Shown here one piece after another: positions 35,091 to 47,100 of a DNA stretch of 64,000 bases. A program made the position numbers and the translations under genes. The notes below the pieces were generated by a model. That model ran no database searches. It saw only the letters and a program-made list of their open reading frames with translations, and was not told where the DNA came from. Source of the DNA: Plutella xylostella (lineage: Eukaryota; Arthropoda; Insecta; Lepidoptera; Plutellidae); contig NC_063986.1 of NCBI RefSeq assembly GCF_932276165.1, forward strand, positions 7,948,501 through 8,012,500. Direction: 5' to 3'. How positions within the stretch are numbered: the first letter of the stretch is position 1; every line of letters begins with the position of its first letter.

Positions 35091-38000
35091 GACCCTCTGG
35101 GTCTCGTATAATGTCACAAAACAGAGCGCAGCCCGAGTTCAGAGGTGGCTGATGGTATCGTCCCCACGTGAGGCACGGCGGTGGCCCTTCCTACTTCCAA
35201 CTGAAAACCGAAGCTTTATTTATTACTCTTTGTTTTTGGACGAGCAAGTTTTAGGTAAAGGGCGGATTCTTTCCACGGAGGGTTTACAGATTTTTGTAGT
35301 TGTTTAGTTCAAAATTGATGGACCAGATATTCTGTATTGAAAATAATTGTATTGAAAAATCATGTAGGTGCGTAGGTAAGTATTTTCTTGCTTTAATATG
35401 TAGGTAACTACATTTCGATCATATTATACCTAAGCCTGCTATTTTATTAATAACTAAAAACTCTTGTTAATGTATATAGGTAGGTCTTGCTATGTCTCCT
35501 ATATAGTTCTGCTGAACGGATGCTCCTTGCTATTTAAATTGCACACTTGACTGAACAAAAATACCGTACAAGATAACCCTAAACCTACTCGTAAATATCG
35601 GTACATCCTATTTTAATTTCCTTCTATGTCGATGCAGCTTCCAGCGCTTTCGAGCGCTGTTTTGCTGTTTGATCCCATCTGTGGCAGCTGCTTGACCGGT
35701 CTGATGTATGCGCCTTCATACCCCCCCCCTTCTGCCGTCCCTACCCCTCCCCCGCCGGGACTCAATCCCTCCCGCTGACGCCTTATATACCTACCTACAT
35801 GTCATGTACCTTTTATGTTTTATTGCAAACTCGTCCGCCAACTATATAAAAGCCTTTATTTTAATAAGAAACAGCCTCTGCATATAAATTAATTTGCAAA
35901 AATGTAATCCTTGATGTATTATTCAGTCTAATTTGCGGAATAACGTGCCCTTTCAAGTTTCACGACGGCAAATTTCATAATGAGTGTGATTATATGAAAA
36001 TTATCTCCGGCATTATAAGAATTAACATAAGCATTATGGTGAAATAAAACTGCGTTTGCATATAAAATATAGTTTTAAACAACATTTTCTGGATTTAATT
36101 TGGCGTTGAGCGCCATATGACTTGACTCCGTCGCGTACCTACAGATTATATTATTATGATAAAATAAAAAAACCCATTCCGGTATCTATAACTACGAAGG
36201 TAAATTTATTCAAGACCAAAAGGCCACCATGATATCTACCACATATAAGTACTCTAAATAATTTGTAAAGTTTTTGTAGAAAGACATCAATTAAAATAGA
36301 CATAGTATCATATTCCGAGATGATAAATTTAGTAACAATTAACGTTTAAAAAGAGTAACTACTACAAAAACAATAATTATAAGCGTTCATTTCATTTCAA
36401 ATTGCAATTGAATTATGTTCAGGCATATTGAGTTATAGACTGTTAAAACTGACTTATGGGCCTCATAACCTATAGTTAAAGTATAAAAAACCATAATGGT
36501 ACATTTTATTATACTTATGAAGAAGAAAGAAAGCAAATGTCAAGTTCGTTAGAGTCTTATCTTGTGCGGGCGATGAGTTAATCGAAATAGCAAGGAATTA
36601 ATGCTATGAATTATTTATATCTCGGTTAGGTAGCGTAGGTAATCTTTGTTTAGAAAAATTGAGTTGTTTAAAATTTCGGCGCGCAATACGCGGCCGCCGG
36701 CAACCAATAATGTTTCGTATCGGCGAAATAATTACGTTTTATCGAAGCCGTGGCGGAGACCGGTCGACGCCCGAAAAGATGGCCGCTGAGTACCGACAGC
36801 AAAAAAAAACAAGTTGACAAACGAACTTTTTTTCGTTGAAGTCTTTTGTATGGAAAAACTTAATGAGAGCAATTTATCAAAATCAAATTAAAAATGCTCC
36901 GGTTTCTATTCACATTCCCTGATTGCTTTAACCTTCTAAATGTGACATTTTATCGCTGCCATCTCATTCGTGCCATTGGATAAAAACCACATTCTATACT
37001 AACAGATAAAGAAATCTTTTGTATGCAATTACAGGCATTATATTGCCATTTTATGTCTCAGAAATTGCACCATAAAAAATTCCGTCGCCGACAAGTGTAC
37101 CTAATCGTGAGCTATTGGAACACCTTAAATGCCTCTGAAATGGCTCTACTTCTTGCACCCGCAGTGGTAGAAACAAATTGGATACGTAATTTGACGAGTC
37201 TTGTATAAATAGTTAAAACGTTACAACATTTGTTATCCAAATAGAGAAGCGCAGCTTTTCTTGCTATCGCTATTCGATAATGGAATTTAGTTTTTAGTTC
37301 GATCGACTCTGCAGCTTCCTTATTCGGTTTCCAAGATCGGCCGCAGTCGACAATCGTTGCTTAGTCGATTTTAATTAATAGACGTTCCCAACGCTGGGCC
37401 GACTAAGAAAATGAAGCCATTATGCATGCTTGCGAAATATAAATGACCGACCGACCGAGCGCTGATGTTCTGATGTTCCTCTGGTATTTTTATCGGTTTG
37501 TTTGACGCCTATTCATTAGGTATTATGTATAAAACCTAAGAAGTCGTGGATGGACACACAAAGTAAAATTACAAGGTAAGTACAACAGGCCATGCCAGCT
37601 TTTCATTGATTTACTTATGATCAACCTTACCTACTTTATAGTTAAACTGAGTGGTCAAAGTTTGAGTAAAAACTGGCAGAGCATCTTGCAAGAAAGTGGA
37701 GACGGTCGGGAAACATCAAAAGGGCTAGCGAGCGGCTTTCTGTAAATTAAAACATTGCAAAACAGTTCAGCCAAAGAAGTCTCGCTTGGGCGATTTCAAA
37801 AATGGCGGCGGGCGTCGTCGTATCGTGACGAGGACGAGTCAGTTTTTCGCAACCGTCTCCACGCAATAAATAATGTCGTCGACTTTGACAAAAACTTACC
37901 TAGCCGTGTTCTGTGGCCGGCGGCGCGCGCCCCTCCCGCCGCGCCCCTCTCCTCGCCCCGCGCCCCTCTCGCCTCGCCCCGCGCTCCTCTGCGCAGAGCG

Positions 38001-38604
38001 AGCTTTTTCTGCCCATTCCACAGCGCCGGCGCAAGCGAAGTCCGAACCGCGCACACTTTTCATTACAGTCTAACTGGTACTATTTACACGGCTACTGGCT
38101 AACAATACCTACTTAACGTTATGGCAATTTGTATTACTGTACCGACTGCTAAAACTGCAGGAACATTGTGTAAATTGTGTGAATAAATATTATTTAAATT
38201 AAACACTACTTTATGCGAGTTTATTGGAGAGATAGCGCAGGTTTTGGTAGTAAGTTTAACTGGTTGAGATTTTGTCACACTGGAGTCCAACATATTTTTT
38301 AGGAAAACGATTATACACATATACAACTTGTCTGCTTGAAGGTACGAGACAGAGTCTCTTTGGTAGGCATATTTTGTACAATATAGTATAGTTCGTCTCG
38401 CACTTCGGTGGCCGAGCGGGGGCGCTGCCGTCGCGCGGCGTCGCTCTACAGTACACCTACACTATCATACTCAGAAGAGATTCTACGAATTGCACTGGTT
38501 TCCAAACGCGAACATCTTCGACGAATGCGCGAACAAAAATATAAATTTAAAAAACAACAAAACATAAACCGAGTTTAACACAAAAAATAAGGCGACCCGT
38601 TTCT
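35091..38604. other. Non-coding DNA 3' of Ubx
   Basis: No supported gene. Contains a C-rich block at 35721-35753 (C9, C3, C4 and C5 runs), GACC repeats at about 37446-37459, and a GC-rich patch at about 37915-38050. If Ubx uses a contiguous distal 3' end, this would be 3'UTR; that is unproven. Confidence 0.45.
37918..38000. repeat. GC-rich imperfect tandem repeat
   Basis: GCGCCCCTCTC-TCGCCCC units recur about every 20-22 bases (from about 37940 and 37960, with a partial third copy at about 37981), inside a strongly CpG-rich patch in otherwise AT-rich DNA about 0.8 kb below the Ubx stop. Frames across it in several registers are artefacts of the composition. Confidence 0.5.
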
Positions 38605-38831
38605 ATTCTAGCTTTTAACCATCATTTATTGTTCCTTCTCGAGTTTGCAAACAATCAATTGGAAAACATTAAAATTATACTAAAATTATAAAAATAATCA
38701 CAACAACCGAACAACACTTAGATAACGAAATAATTACAAACAATTTACAAAACACAAATAGAGCATCGACTGTTCGGCGGTTTGTGTATTGAATTAGCTA
38801 TCACTGAGTGTGAGCGGGGGCGGCAACGGGC
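38605..38831 (-). other. Ubx: Ubx proximal 3'UTR (predicted)
   Basis: This is the sequence directly after the Ubx stop. AATAAA lies on the minus strand at 38630-38625. It is followed about 20-30 nt on by a U/GU-rich stretch (TATTTTTTGTGTT), the usual layout of an animal cleavage site, so I place the end near 38605. Further AATAAA-like signals lie lower down (for example 38225-38220), so the true end may be later. The segment has no miR-iab-8-5p octamer. The exact end is inferred, not seen. Confidence 0.55.
38625..38630 (-). terminator. Ubx: Candidate proximal Ubx poly(A) signal AATAAA
   Basis: AATAAA on the minus strand lies about 200 nt after the Ubx TAG, followed by a GU/U-rich downstream element at about 38596-38608. 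It is the first good signal after the stop codon. Confidence 0.5.
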
Positions 38832-39130
38832 CTAGTGCTCGGGGTGGCCCTGCGCCGCGGCCGCCGCCGCCGCCGCCGCCGCCGCCTTCTGCGCCTGCGC
38901 TTGTTTCTCCTGCTCGTTTAGCTCCTTTATAGCTTGGATCTCTTTCTTTAACTTCATCCGCCGGTTCTGGAACCAGATTTTGATCTGTCGTTCCGTGAGG
39001 CAGAGAGCGTGCGCCATTTCTATGCGTCTCCTCCGCGTGAGGTAGTGATTCGTGTGGAACTCCTTCTCCAGCTCTAGCGTTTGATATCTCGTGTAGGTCT
39101 GCCTCCCTCGCCTCCGTAAGCCATTTGCTC
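38832..39130 (-). CDS. Ubx: Ultrabithorax terminal coding exon (homeobox exon)
   Basis: Ubx is a Hox transcription factor that sets posterior thoracic and anterior abdominal identity in insects. It binds TAAT-type DNA in the nucleus with Extradenticle/Homothorax. The exon encodes 98 whole residues plus a split glycine codon. Exon residues 6-65 are a full homeodomain, beginning RRRGRQTYTRYQTLELEKEF, with helix 3 containing KIWFQNRRMKLKK. It is followed by the UbdA peptide (QAIKELNEQEKQAQAQ), 11 alanines and the C-terminus QGHPEH, ending in TAG at 38834-38832. YTRYQ, EFHTNHYL and IEMAHAL separate it from abd-A, which has FQ, FNHYL and IEIAHAL. The acceptor TTTGTTACAG (39140-39131) precedes GAGCAAATGG, so the intron interrupts a Gly codon after its first base; GANGLRRRG matches the known Ubx junction. 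The upstream YPWM exon is not in the window. The ATG-initiated reading through the acceptor (39155) is intronic and not a real start. Identity is essentially certain; the exon joins upstream sequence not seen here. Confidence 0.98.
38852..38884 (-). repeat. Ubx: Alanine-codon (GCG/GCC) tract in Ubx
   Basis: The 11-alanine tract is encoded on the minus strand by eight consecutive GCG codons, then GCC, GCG, GCG. The near-pure triplet run is prone to slippage. A separate CCG run at about 39342-39360 lies in the intron. Confidence 0.85.
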
Positions 39131-39140
39131 CTGTAACAAA
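39131..39140 (-). other. Ubx: Splice acceptor of the Ubx homeobox exon
   Basis: TTTGTTACAG on the minus strand is immediately followed by the exon. The position agrees with the conserved Ubx linker GANGLRRRG. Confidence 0.85.
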
Positions 39141-40730
39141 AGAGATAAAAAGCATAAGTAAAGTAAAACAAAACTGATAGTAGGATCTTTTGCATCGCGC
39201 CGCGGCGCACAGTCAATGGGTGCGGTTGTCGTCGAGATTGCGAAGTTCAAATGACGTTACAATTGCCTACTACGGGACAGCTTCATTTACAAGCGGTCAG
39301 ACGAGGTCCTGCCGTCAATGTTGATATACGGCGGTGCTTGAGCCCGCCGCCGCCGCCGCCAAGCGGGCATGCGCGAAAATTAATTCAGTCAAGAAACACA
39401 GGCGAAGCGTAGCTACAGCTTCATGAAACTAATGCAATTAATTATGATATTGATTCTTTTTTGGTCAGCAAATGAATGCCCATTGAAACGAATACCGGGA
39501 ATTCGATGGTAGGCTGTGATAAGTCAATAAAAGGAGTCGGACGGGTCCGGAGGGCGAGTGGCGAAAATTCGGCCGCGCCCGCTGCGGGCTACATGCCTCG
39601 CGATTATACGCTGAAAGCTTTCATTACGCGGCCGCTTGCGTGCCTCACTCGTATATAAGTACATATCGGAACGCATGCTGAGCGAGATTATTTATTTTTA
39701 TTTTCGTTAAAGCAGTTCCGTAACACGTAGCTTGCTGGGGAACTTTTAAAGAAAAATAAACTCGAGCGTTATGCACTCTTTCGAAAGCTTATGAATAAAT
39801 TATCGTTCAGTTTGCCAAGCTAATGGGAAAGGAACAAAATATTCATAAATATTTTGTGCCCAGCTACCACTTTGAACCGGTTTCTTGATTAGTCGATAGG
39901 TAAATAGCCAACAACGTTTGTCTTCAACGAGTCTCTAATGGATGATAGTCATGATAGTTAATTAATTGACTTTAACATCTGAATTGATTAGAAACATGAC
40001 GGGCGCATTTACATAAAGAGTTAACTTAACCACCCATCTACATAGTAATTAACATCTTACTATTTATTTTGTAGTAGGAAACAACGTAATAAATATCGTG
40101 ATCAAAGAAATCCTATATGTTTCTATGCCATAAACGGACTTCAAACAAATAATTATCTAACTTTTAGCACGCGGTATTAATTTTGACTTTCAGATGATCA
40201 AGAAATGAGAGAGAGAAGAATAGAAACACCTGGTAATTAAAAAAATGGTAAGTAATGAGAAATCTGTCTTCTCCTCTTCTATGAAATTATTGTACCGACT
40301 CTTTCACATACAAACCTTAGTACATAATAATATATCCCTCCCTAACTTTGATAAATAATGTTCGTATATTGTTTATCAAAGCTCCTTATATACAACCGTT
40401 CACTCAACTCAAGCACCGCCAGGCGTCAGTCTGGTGTCTAAAAATAAAGCATGCATTTGGGATCGTACCCTCTGAGATATTCCCACTGAATAAAGGGTTA
40501 CCAATGGAGCAACCATTTAAATTACTTAATTATCTCAAGTACTGCGATTGCAGTGTAAGACGCGGCCATTATGGGTGAGATCGGCTGGGGTAAGTGGTGT
40601 GCTATCAGGAATGGGTGTCAGATGGTATGCGATGTTGAACAGTGTGAACAGTTGAGAATCATGTTAATACACTAATGTTGGTTTGTGTTTTCAAAGACCA
40701 GATCAAATTCTAGTGGGTTTTTTAAAATGC

Positions 40731-41048
40731 TAAAATACATAAATAAATAAATAATAAATAAATATGTGGGGACATCTCACACACGGCCATCCGACCCCAA
40801 GCTAGGCAGGACCTGTGTTATGGGTGTCGGACAGCTGATATATCTACACAAATACATAGATAGATAGATACTAAATATAAATATAAATATCAACACCCAA
40901 GACCCGAGTGCAAATATCTGTGTTTAAACAAATATCTGCCCCAGCCGGGAATCGAACCCGGGACCTTCAGCTCAGTAGTCAGGGTCACTAACCACTGCGC
41001 CATTCGGTCGTCAGTCAGGGTCACTAACCACTGCGCCATTCGGTCGTC
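40731..41048 (-). mobile_element. tRNA-derived SINE with duplicated 5' head
   Basis: On the minus strand the head carries A box TGGCGCAGTGG and B box GGTTCGATTCC (plus 40948-40958). The body contains TGCACTCGGGTCTTGGGTGT-type sequence, a TATCTATCTATC stretch and GGGGTCGGATGGCCGTGTGT, and the 3' end is an A/T-rich tail (plus 40734-40764, AAATAAATAAATAATAAATA). This is a typical abundant lepidopteran SINE. The first 36 bases of the head are present twice in exact tandem (41013-41048 and 40977-41012), so there are two A boxes (plus 41028-41038 and 40992-41002). It lies in the Ubx intron in the same orientation as Ubx. Confidence 0.88.
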
Positions 41049-44000
41049 ATAGGTACCTAATAAGTTAAAGATCAATAAAATTTAGAGCTTCTTGAATCGG
41101 CGGTGTGGCAGTCAAAAAGCTATACAATTACTTGATACTTTGCCATCTTCTTGTAAACTGTTACTTAGTTCTTTAAATACAGGGGATAGTCTATATCTGA
41201 ACAATTATTCTGTGGTAAAGGAGTTTCTGTCTTGTAATGTATAATGTACATAAGTAACACCTTAGTGTAGGTAGGTAGGTACCTGAAGAACCACATAAAG
41301 TGTAGAATTTTATTCCCCACTTAGTTCACGATTTAAGGCCGTAGGTTGTTGCCGCTCTGTAGCTAAGTGCCACCTTTTTAATTATTAACCAGAAATCATT
41401 AGGAGAAAGTAGAGTGTAATTGAGTGATACTAATTACATTGACCCGTAAGAGCTTAGAAGGGTCCAAGCTGTAGGGCCCTAATGGACACACTCTATTCCC
41501 TCGAAATTTATTTAGTTAGTGTTTTCTACCTTAAAAATACATTTACCTAATTAACGTGAGTAACGCCCAAGATTTATTATTTCAATGATTGAGCTGACCG
41601 CCATTTTGAATATTTGCTCAAAAATTTTAACGATTAGGGAAATTACGGGCATGAGAAAGGGCCAAATAAAGAAAATTACCATAAACTAACAGTAAATACT
41701 CATAATTGAACGAGTACTCATCTGTTACGTGCAATGGCAGTAAATGTGAATATATGAAGACACTTAAAGCTGTTTTGATAAGCAAATGTCTTTTTACCGC
41801 GGTCATTATGGGAAATAAATTGCTGAAGGAAAAGAGCAAAGGAAACCCTATCGTTTTTCTGCCAATACTTACCACATGAAGTATGGGGCAAATGTATCCC
41901 ACTTGTATATTTTATGCATTAGGTACCTAATAATGATACACATCAAGAGAAATCTGCTCTAAGGTACAGTTAAGACGTTTAACAAAAACAAGGAAATCAT
42001 GTACGTCATTATGTAAACCAACTAAAGGATACTGTACCAAAAATAAAGCAAAAAAGAGACCAAATAACACGACAAAAACCGGCACTTACGGGGCCTAATT
42101 AGACCGACTACGATTTTGGTGTCAATTTGCGCCTCGTGAATCCTCCTCATAATTCGGTTTACGGGATAAAAGCCATAAACATGACATAAACTGCTTCATT
42201 AGGGCCGTGGGCGTATTCAGTGGCAACGCAAAAAAAACTCGACCATATGTGTGCTGACACGAAACAGGAAGCTCAAGTGAAGATTTGGTATTTTCGTAAT
42301 CTGCCACAAAACTGTTCGGCCGGAATTTTTAAGACTGCAACGTTTGTTTTTAAGCGGAGCGGAACCGCCGAGATTTATGCCGTGGAAATGCATGTTCGAA
42401 TTTCAAAAGAAGAACATGGAATTCTCGCTCGTAACGTTCGCATCGCAGCCCACTTCTCAAGTGTTCTGGACCGAACCCATTTGGCAACACGTGTTGCAAA
42501 CAAAAGAAACTCAAAACTCACCCCTTACCCCCTTACCCTTCGGGGGGCCACAAAAGGATTGAGCAACTTATAATAGTCGTAACTCAACATCTCTCTCTAT
42601 AGGTTGTAAACCGACTATAATTCTCAATGGTTCCGCAATTGTGGATGGGACATTTGCTACAACTGTTGTTTGCTTCAATGTTTTAATTGTTTCTAATTCG
42701 TAAAACTTTTTACTGTGATTTACAGCTGTTGTTTCAGTAAAGAGTACTGCGGTTGGTGTTCTTTTCTTTTTATTAAGTTTTTTTACAAGTAGTAAACATG
42801 TGCACAGGATGCGTGCAGACAACGCGGGAAATAGTTATTTACACGTGTGAGATTATAATCGGCTTGATTGTCACTAAAATAAGGGAAGGTTTTGTTTTTA
42901 TTGTCATGTAATTGATTTATTTAAAGAAGTCATCTGACTTCGAGTTAGACAACACAAGGAGATTCGACGAACTACTCGGCGTACTAAAATGACTTCGCTT
43001 TTTCGTTCGTGAGATAAATATTTCCGTCACTCTGAAATGCAGATTGTAACACTGCATTTTGCTCTGTCACACAGAGCCGTGTGTCTAATAAACGAGAAAT
43101 TTAACTTTGATGAAAACGAGCCTTCTCCCGTAGGCGTCAGGCCCGTGTCGCCAAGAGAGCATAGCAATTGTGTTTGCATATTTCAATGTAAGGCCTACAT
43201 TAAAACGGACCGCGTCAGCGTATGCCCACGCGCACAATTTCCTTCGATAAAATTATGTAAAATAGACACTGGAACCGCGTCTAATGAGACGAATTAAGAT
43301 AACACAGAGCCTGCTAGGTAGGTATGTGGGTACATGCTCCACAATTTTATTATAATCATGTCTAACACCACGCTACACCCGTCTTCTTCAACATAAACGT
43401 CAGAAATCTAAAATAAATATACCCTAGCTAATGGTTGTGTTTAGCCGTTAGCAAGATTAATAGTCTGGAGTCATGTCTATAAGCCAAAACGTGACTTTTA
43501 TCTGAAATTCAGTTATTAATTTCAGAAAACAACTCGAAGGAACACATTCCCTAACACTGACATCAATAAATTGCCCTGAAAGCGCCCAGAAGTCACAGGC
43601 CCGCTGTGATCATCATCAAAATCAAAAGAAGAGAAACATGACTCTGTCTTCACGAAAAATATATTTCGTAGTGTTGCTGCGCTATCTAAGACTCTATCCC
43701 GTTGCATTAAACAAACCTATTGCACGACATTTCTCCGGAGCATCGTATTTTGTCAAGCAAGAGCAGCCCCCAGCAGGGTATCGGTTAAAAACCAGATCTG
43801 GTAATTGGAGTACCGAAATGCCTAATTTTCCCACCACACGAACAAGTTTAACCACGAGCGCTCATTTTCAGTCCAATTCCATGTCCAGTTACTTTGGCCG
43901 AGCGTAATAACTCAAATTGGTTCATGTATCGCAAATTATGAAATTGGAACGCAAAAATTTCGGCTGAGAGCCGACCGTTGGGAGGTTAATATTACCTGCT

Positions 44001-47000
44001 TAGGCGTGTATTATATGTAGCTCGTTTATGTATTACTCCGTACAGGTAAGAGGAGGGATCTACAACCTGGGTGGTCCACGGAATCAAGGCAACATATATA
44101 AACTTAGTTATATCGAGCCGTTCGCGGCTGCCGCTCGTTTTATTCATATCTACGGACTGTGAATTATTATTTAAATAAAACCTCACTTGGATTACAGTAT
44201 CAATGGCCGCAGTAATTAAAGTCTGGAGGGTCGGCAGAAGTGTCTTCGCGGTTTTTTTTTTCAAATGTAATCTTGTATGCATGAGCATCCACGCTCGCGT
44301 GGTTAAGGCCTAATCAAAAACTGTTAACCTTAAATGCTGTAATAAACTTTGTCTAGTGATATGGAGTAGTTTTAACGACGGAATTCAATTTGAAAATTGA
44401 ACTACATTGCGTACGTAGGTATTGAAAACGTTTGCTTTTATATTCAAAAGGCATAAATAAAGCTGGTACCTTGTACATAACATAATATGGATTTAGGCAT
44501 GAAAAACTCATGGCTTTCAGTTCATTACAAAAATGCGAAATTGGGTATGTTAGGAATTATATTTTTATTCACTTGTCCAGATACGCCCGACAGATGGCAA
44601 CAGTAGATGTGTATCGACTTAGATGAGCTACTCGTTATCTGGAGTCGGCTCAAAAACGCTCAATGAATTATACATTAGTGTCCGGTGCAGAAAGTATATA
44701 AATGTAGGTGGGTTCTTATAGTGAGGAACTTAATTGACTCAAGGTTGAAAATCGGTTGCATGTTGAAAAGTTGAGGGAATGACGGGAATTAACTTCTATG
44801 GATGTAGTATTAAGGAGCGAGGAATATAATAGGTATATTTCTTAAAGTATTTAGGTATAATCTCTTCTTTCCAACGCAGGAATATTTCGTTAAAATATCT
44901 TGGTTTGTAGTAATTAATTATCATTATAAAATATCAAGGGCTATGCACTTTAATAAAATAAAATCTAGCCAATTTATAAATACCTTAGCCACCATATAAA
45001 TCTTCTTTTGAATAACTACTATTTAGATTTTTTCAATAATTGCAGGAAACACTTACGCGATTATGTAAATTCAAATCATTAAAATTAAATAGCGGAAGGG
45101 CAAATAGACCAATGGTACAATTTATCTCAAAAAATGGATTCACACCTAATTAGGTAAACATAAGTAATTAATTAAAATAACCGTTAAGGAAAGGCAACAT
45201 TTACATAAGGAAACTGAACTTCTTATGTATTAAAGACGAAACATTCCAAGACGCCATATAATAAAGGTAGGTTTATCTAAGCTCACTGGCCAGCAACATA
45301 AAGTTCACTCGACCTGATCCCCCTATTGGGCTTATCGTAATTTAATTAAAAAGTAATTAAGCTTTGCAATAATTAAAGCTGGGTAGTGTAACAAATTCGC
45401 TGTGATTAGCCGTGGCCATCGCCCACCGCGCAGGTACTCGCAGGTACTTGCAAGAGGGCGGGGCGGCCTCCGCTTTCTTTCCACCTCACCCGTACTCCAC
45501 TGAAAAACGATTGGCTTCTCTAATTGCGAAGCGAATCAATAAGTTGAAAAACGTTGCGTGCTATTACTACGAGAGCTAAAGGTTGCCACATAAATAATTA
45601 CACACAGCCACAATTTTCAGTACAAGCGCATGCCCTACCCTTAACATGACCCGTCAATTTATAGTGCCTCGTCCGTATGTAATTTATATTATGTGAAGAT
45701 AATTATTAAAGAAATTGCGAAGCACCACATGACTCGAAAAACACGGTCGTCCGGGAGGCGTTTAACCGAGGAAATTACCATTTTGTCGACGAAAATGCCG
45801 TCATACTCCTCGCGTTGATACTTTTCTGGTTTTCGAGGGAACCGCACTCGATAATTTAGCTCTCGGTAAATGCAAATTGCTAAATAACGGTGGTCAAGAT
45901 CGACATTTCGATAGTCGTTTCGAAATCGCCATGAGAGTTTTTCATCGAAAGTTTGTACACTTTGTACAGTCTCGTAATTACGTAGTCTTTAACAACGGAC
46001 CTTTTCCTAGGTGGTGAATAAACAATTTGGACACATCACATTTAAATCATAAACTCCATTATAACATAAAAGACCCTTATACAAGGCACTTTATAAAGGA
46101 TAAATCCATAGAAATTGATCAAATCTATCCATATCAAAAGAGGTAAGCCCCGAAACAACCTCGGAATCCTCTTTATATTGCTTTACGATAGGTATATTGG
46201 TTTGATATTAGACCATCGATCACAGTCCGTGGCAATAAAACTTGTCCCCAGTGGATTAGGCCAGGCTGAGTCGAGGGACAGTCTTAGGGAGAAGACCCGG
46301 ACATTTGGGAATCAATTTCATACATTTCAAAACAGAGCCTTACACAACGGTACATTTCAATAAACGATAACTTGATCAGCTGTTACTCGATATAATGGAC
46401 ACATAAATCAATAAATGACACCCACTTAATACGAGAGCATGCAGCGTATAATTCGCACAATGCTTCAATGCAGACATCTATATTTAGTAAATTGAAAAGT
46501 AACAAGGGGCGCGATCCTCAAAATACTGGAAACGTATTCAGGCAAGTATAATTTAAACACAAAACAAGCCGCTGAAATCAGTCGCTAACAAGACGCAGCT
46601 GCCGCGCTCTCTCACGTTTAGAAAAACTCGACAGTTTCCGAAAATAGTATATAAAATGTGTCACTGCTTGTGAAATAAATCAGGCGTGATGGATGTGGTA
46701 AGTCAGTGGATGCGCGCCGTGACGCGGCGATGTCTCATTGGGTGGCGCGGCGGCCATATTGCTCCGAGCTTGTAGCTGTCAAACTTTGAATTATGGCGAT
46801 TCGCTTTCTCGTGCGTTCGAGTGCGCCTTGTCTTAGAATACCCAACTAAATTAAGGAGACCGCAGATTATTTATTCCCAATAACTCATTGTCACGGAATA
46901 GGTAGGTAGAGGTACCTGTAACATAGAACCGTAAATAAAAAAATAAATAATAATGGGTAGCAACAGATAATCTTTGATTTCACGGCATTCTTAAGAAATT

Positions 47001-47075
47001 GGGATTTTGTTCTGGTCGTGTTAATGTATGAGGGCATTGACTGTGAAAAAATATTATAGGTAAAAATGTGATTTA

Positions 47076-47100
47076 TGTTTTGACTCTACAAGTCAAAACA
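47076..47100. other. Perfect 10-bp stem-loop
   Basis: TGTTTTGACT, loop CTACA, AGTCAAAACA. Beyond a small bulge, AAAATG (left) and CATTTT (right) can extend the stem. Function unknown; too short a loop for a standard microRNA precursor. Confidence 0.45.

Noticed and set aside
34870..35307. 145-codon plus-strand frame
   Set aside because: It runs through a MITE with inverted ends, has no recognisable domain and shows no coding signature outside the MITE.
38400..38452. GGTGGCCGAGCGGGGG resembling the start of a tRNA-Ser/Leu
   Set aside because: There is no B box (GGTTCGA) at a suitable distance and no cloverleaf.
38794..39216. 140-codon minus-strand frame overlapping the Ubx exon
   Set aside because: It is the wrong frame of the homeobox exon; its Gly/Pro runs come from the GC-rich alanine tract and it has no domain.
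40937..41012. Possible tRNA gene on the minus strand
   Set aside because: A and B boxes are present, but it is continuous with a SINE body and A/T-rich tail and has a duplicated head; it is a SINE, not a functional tRNA.
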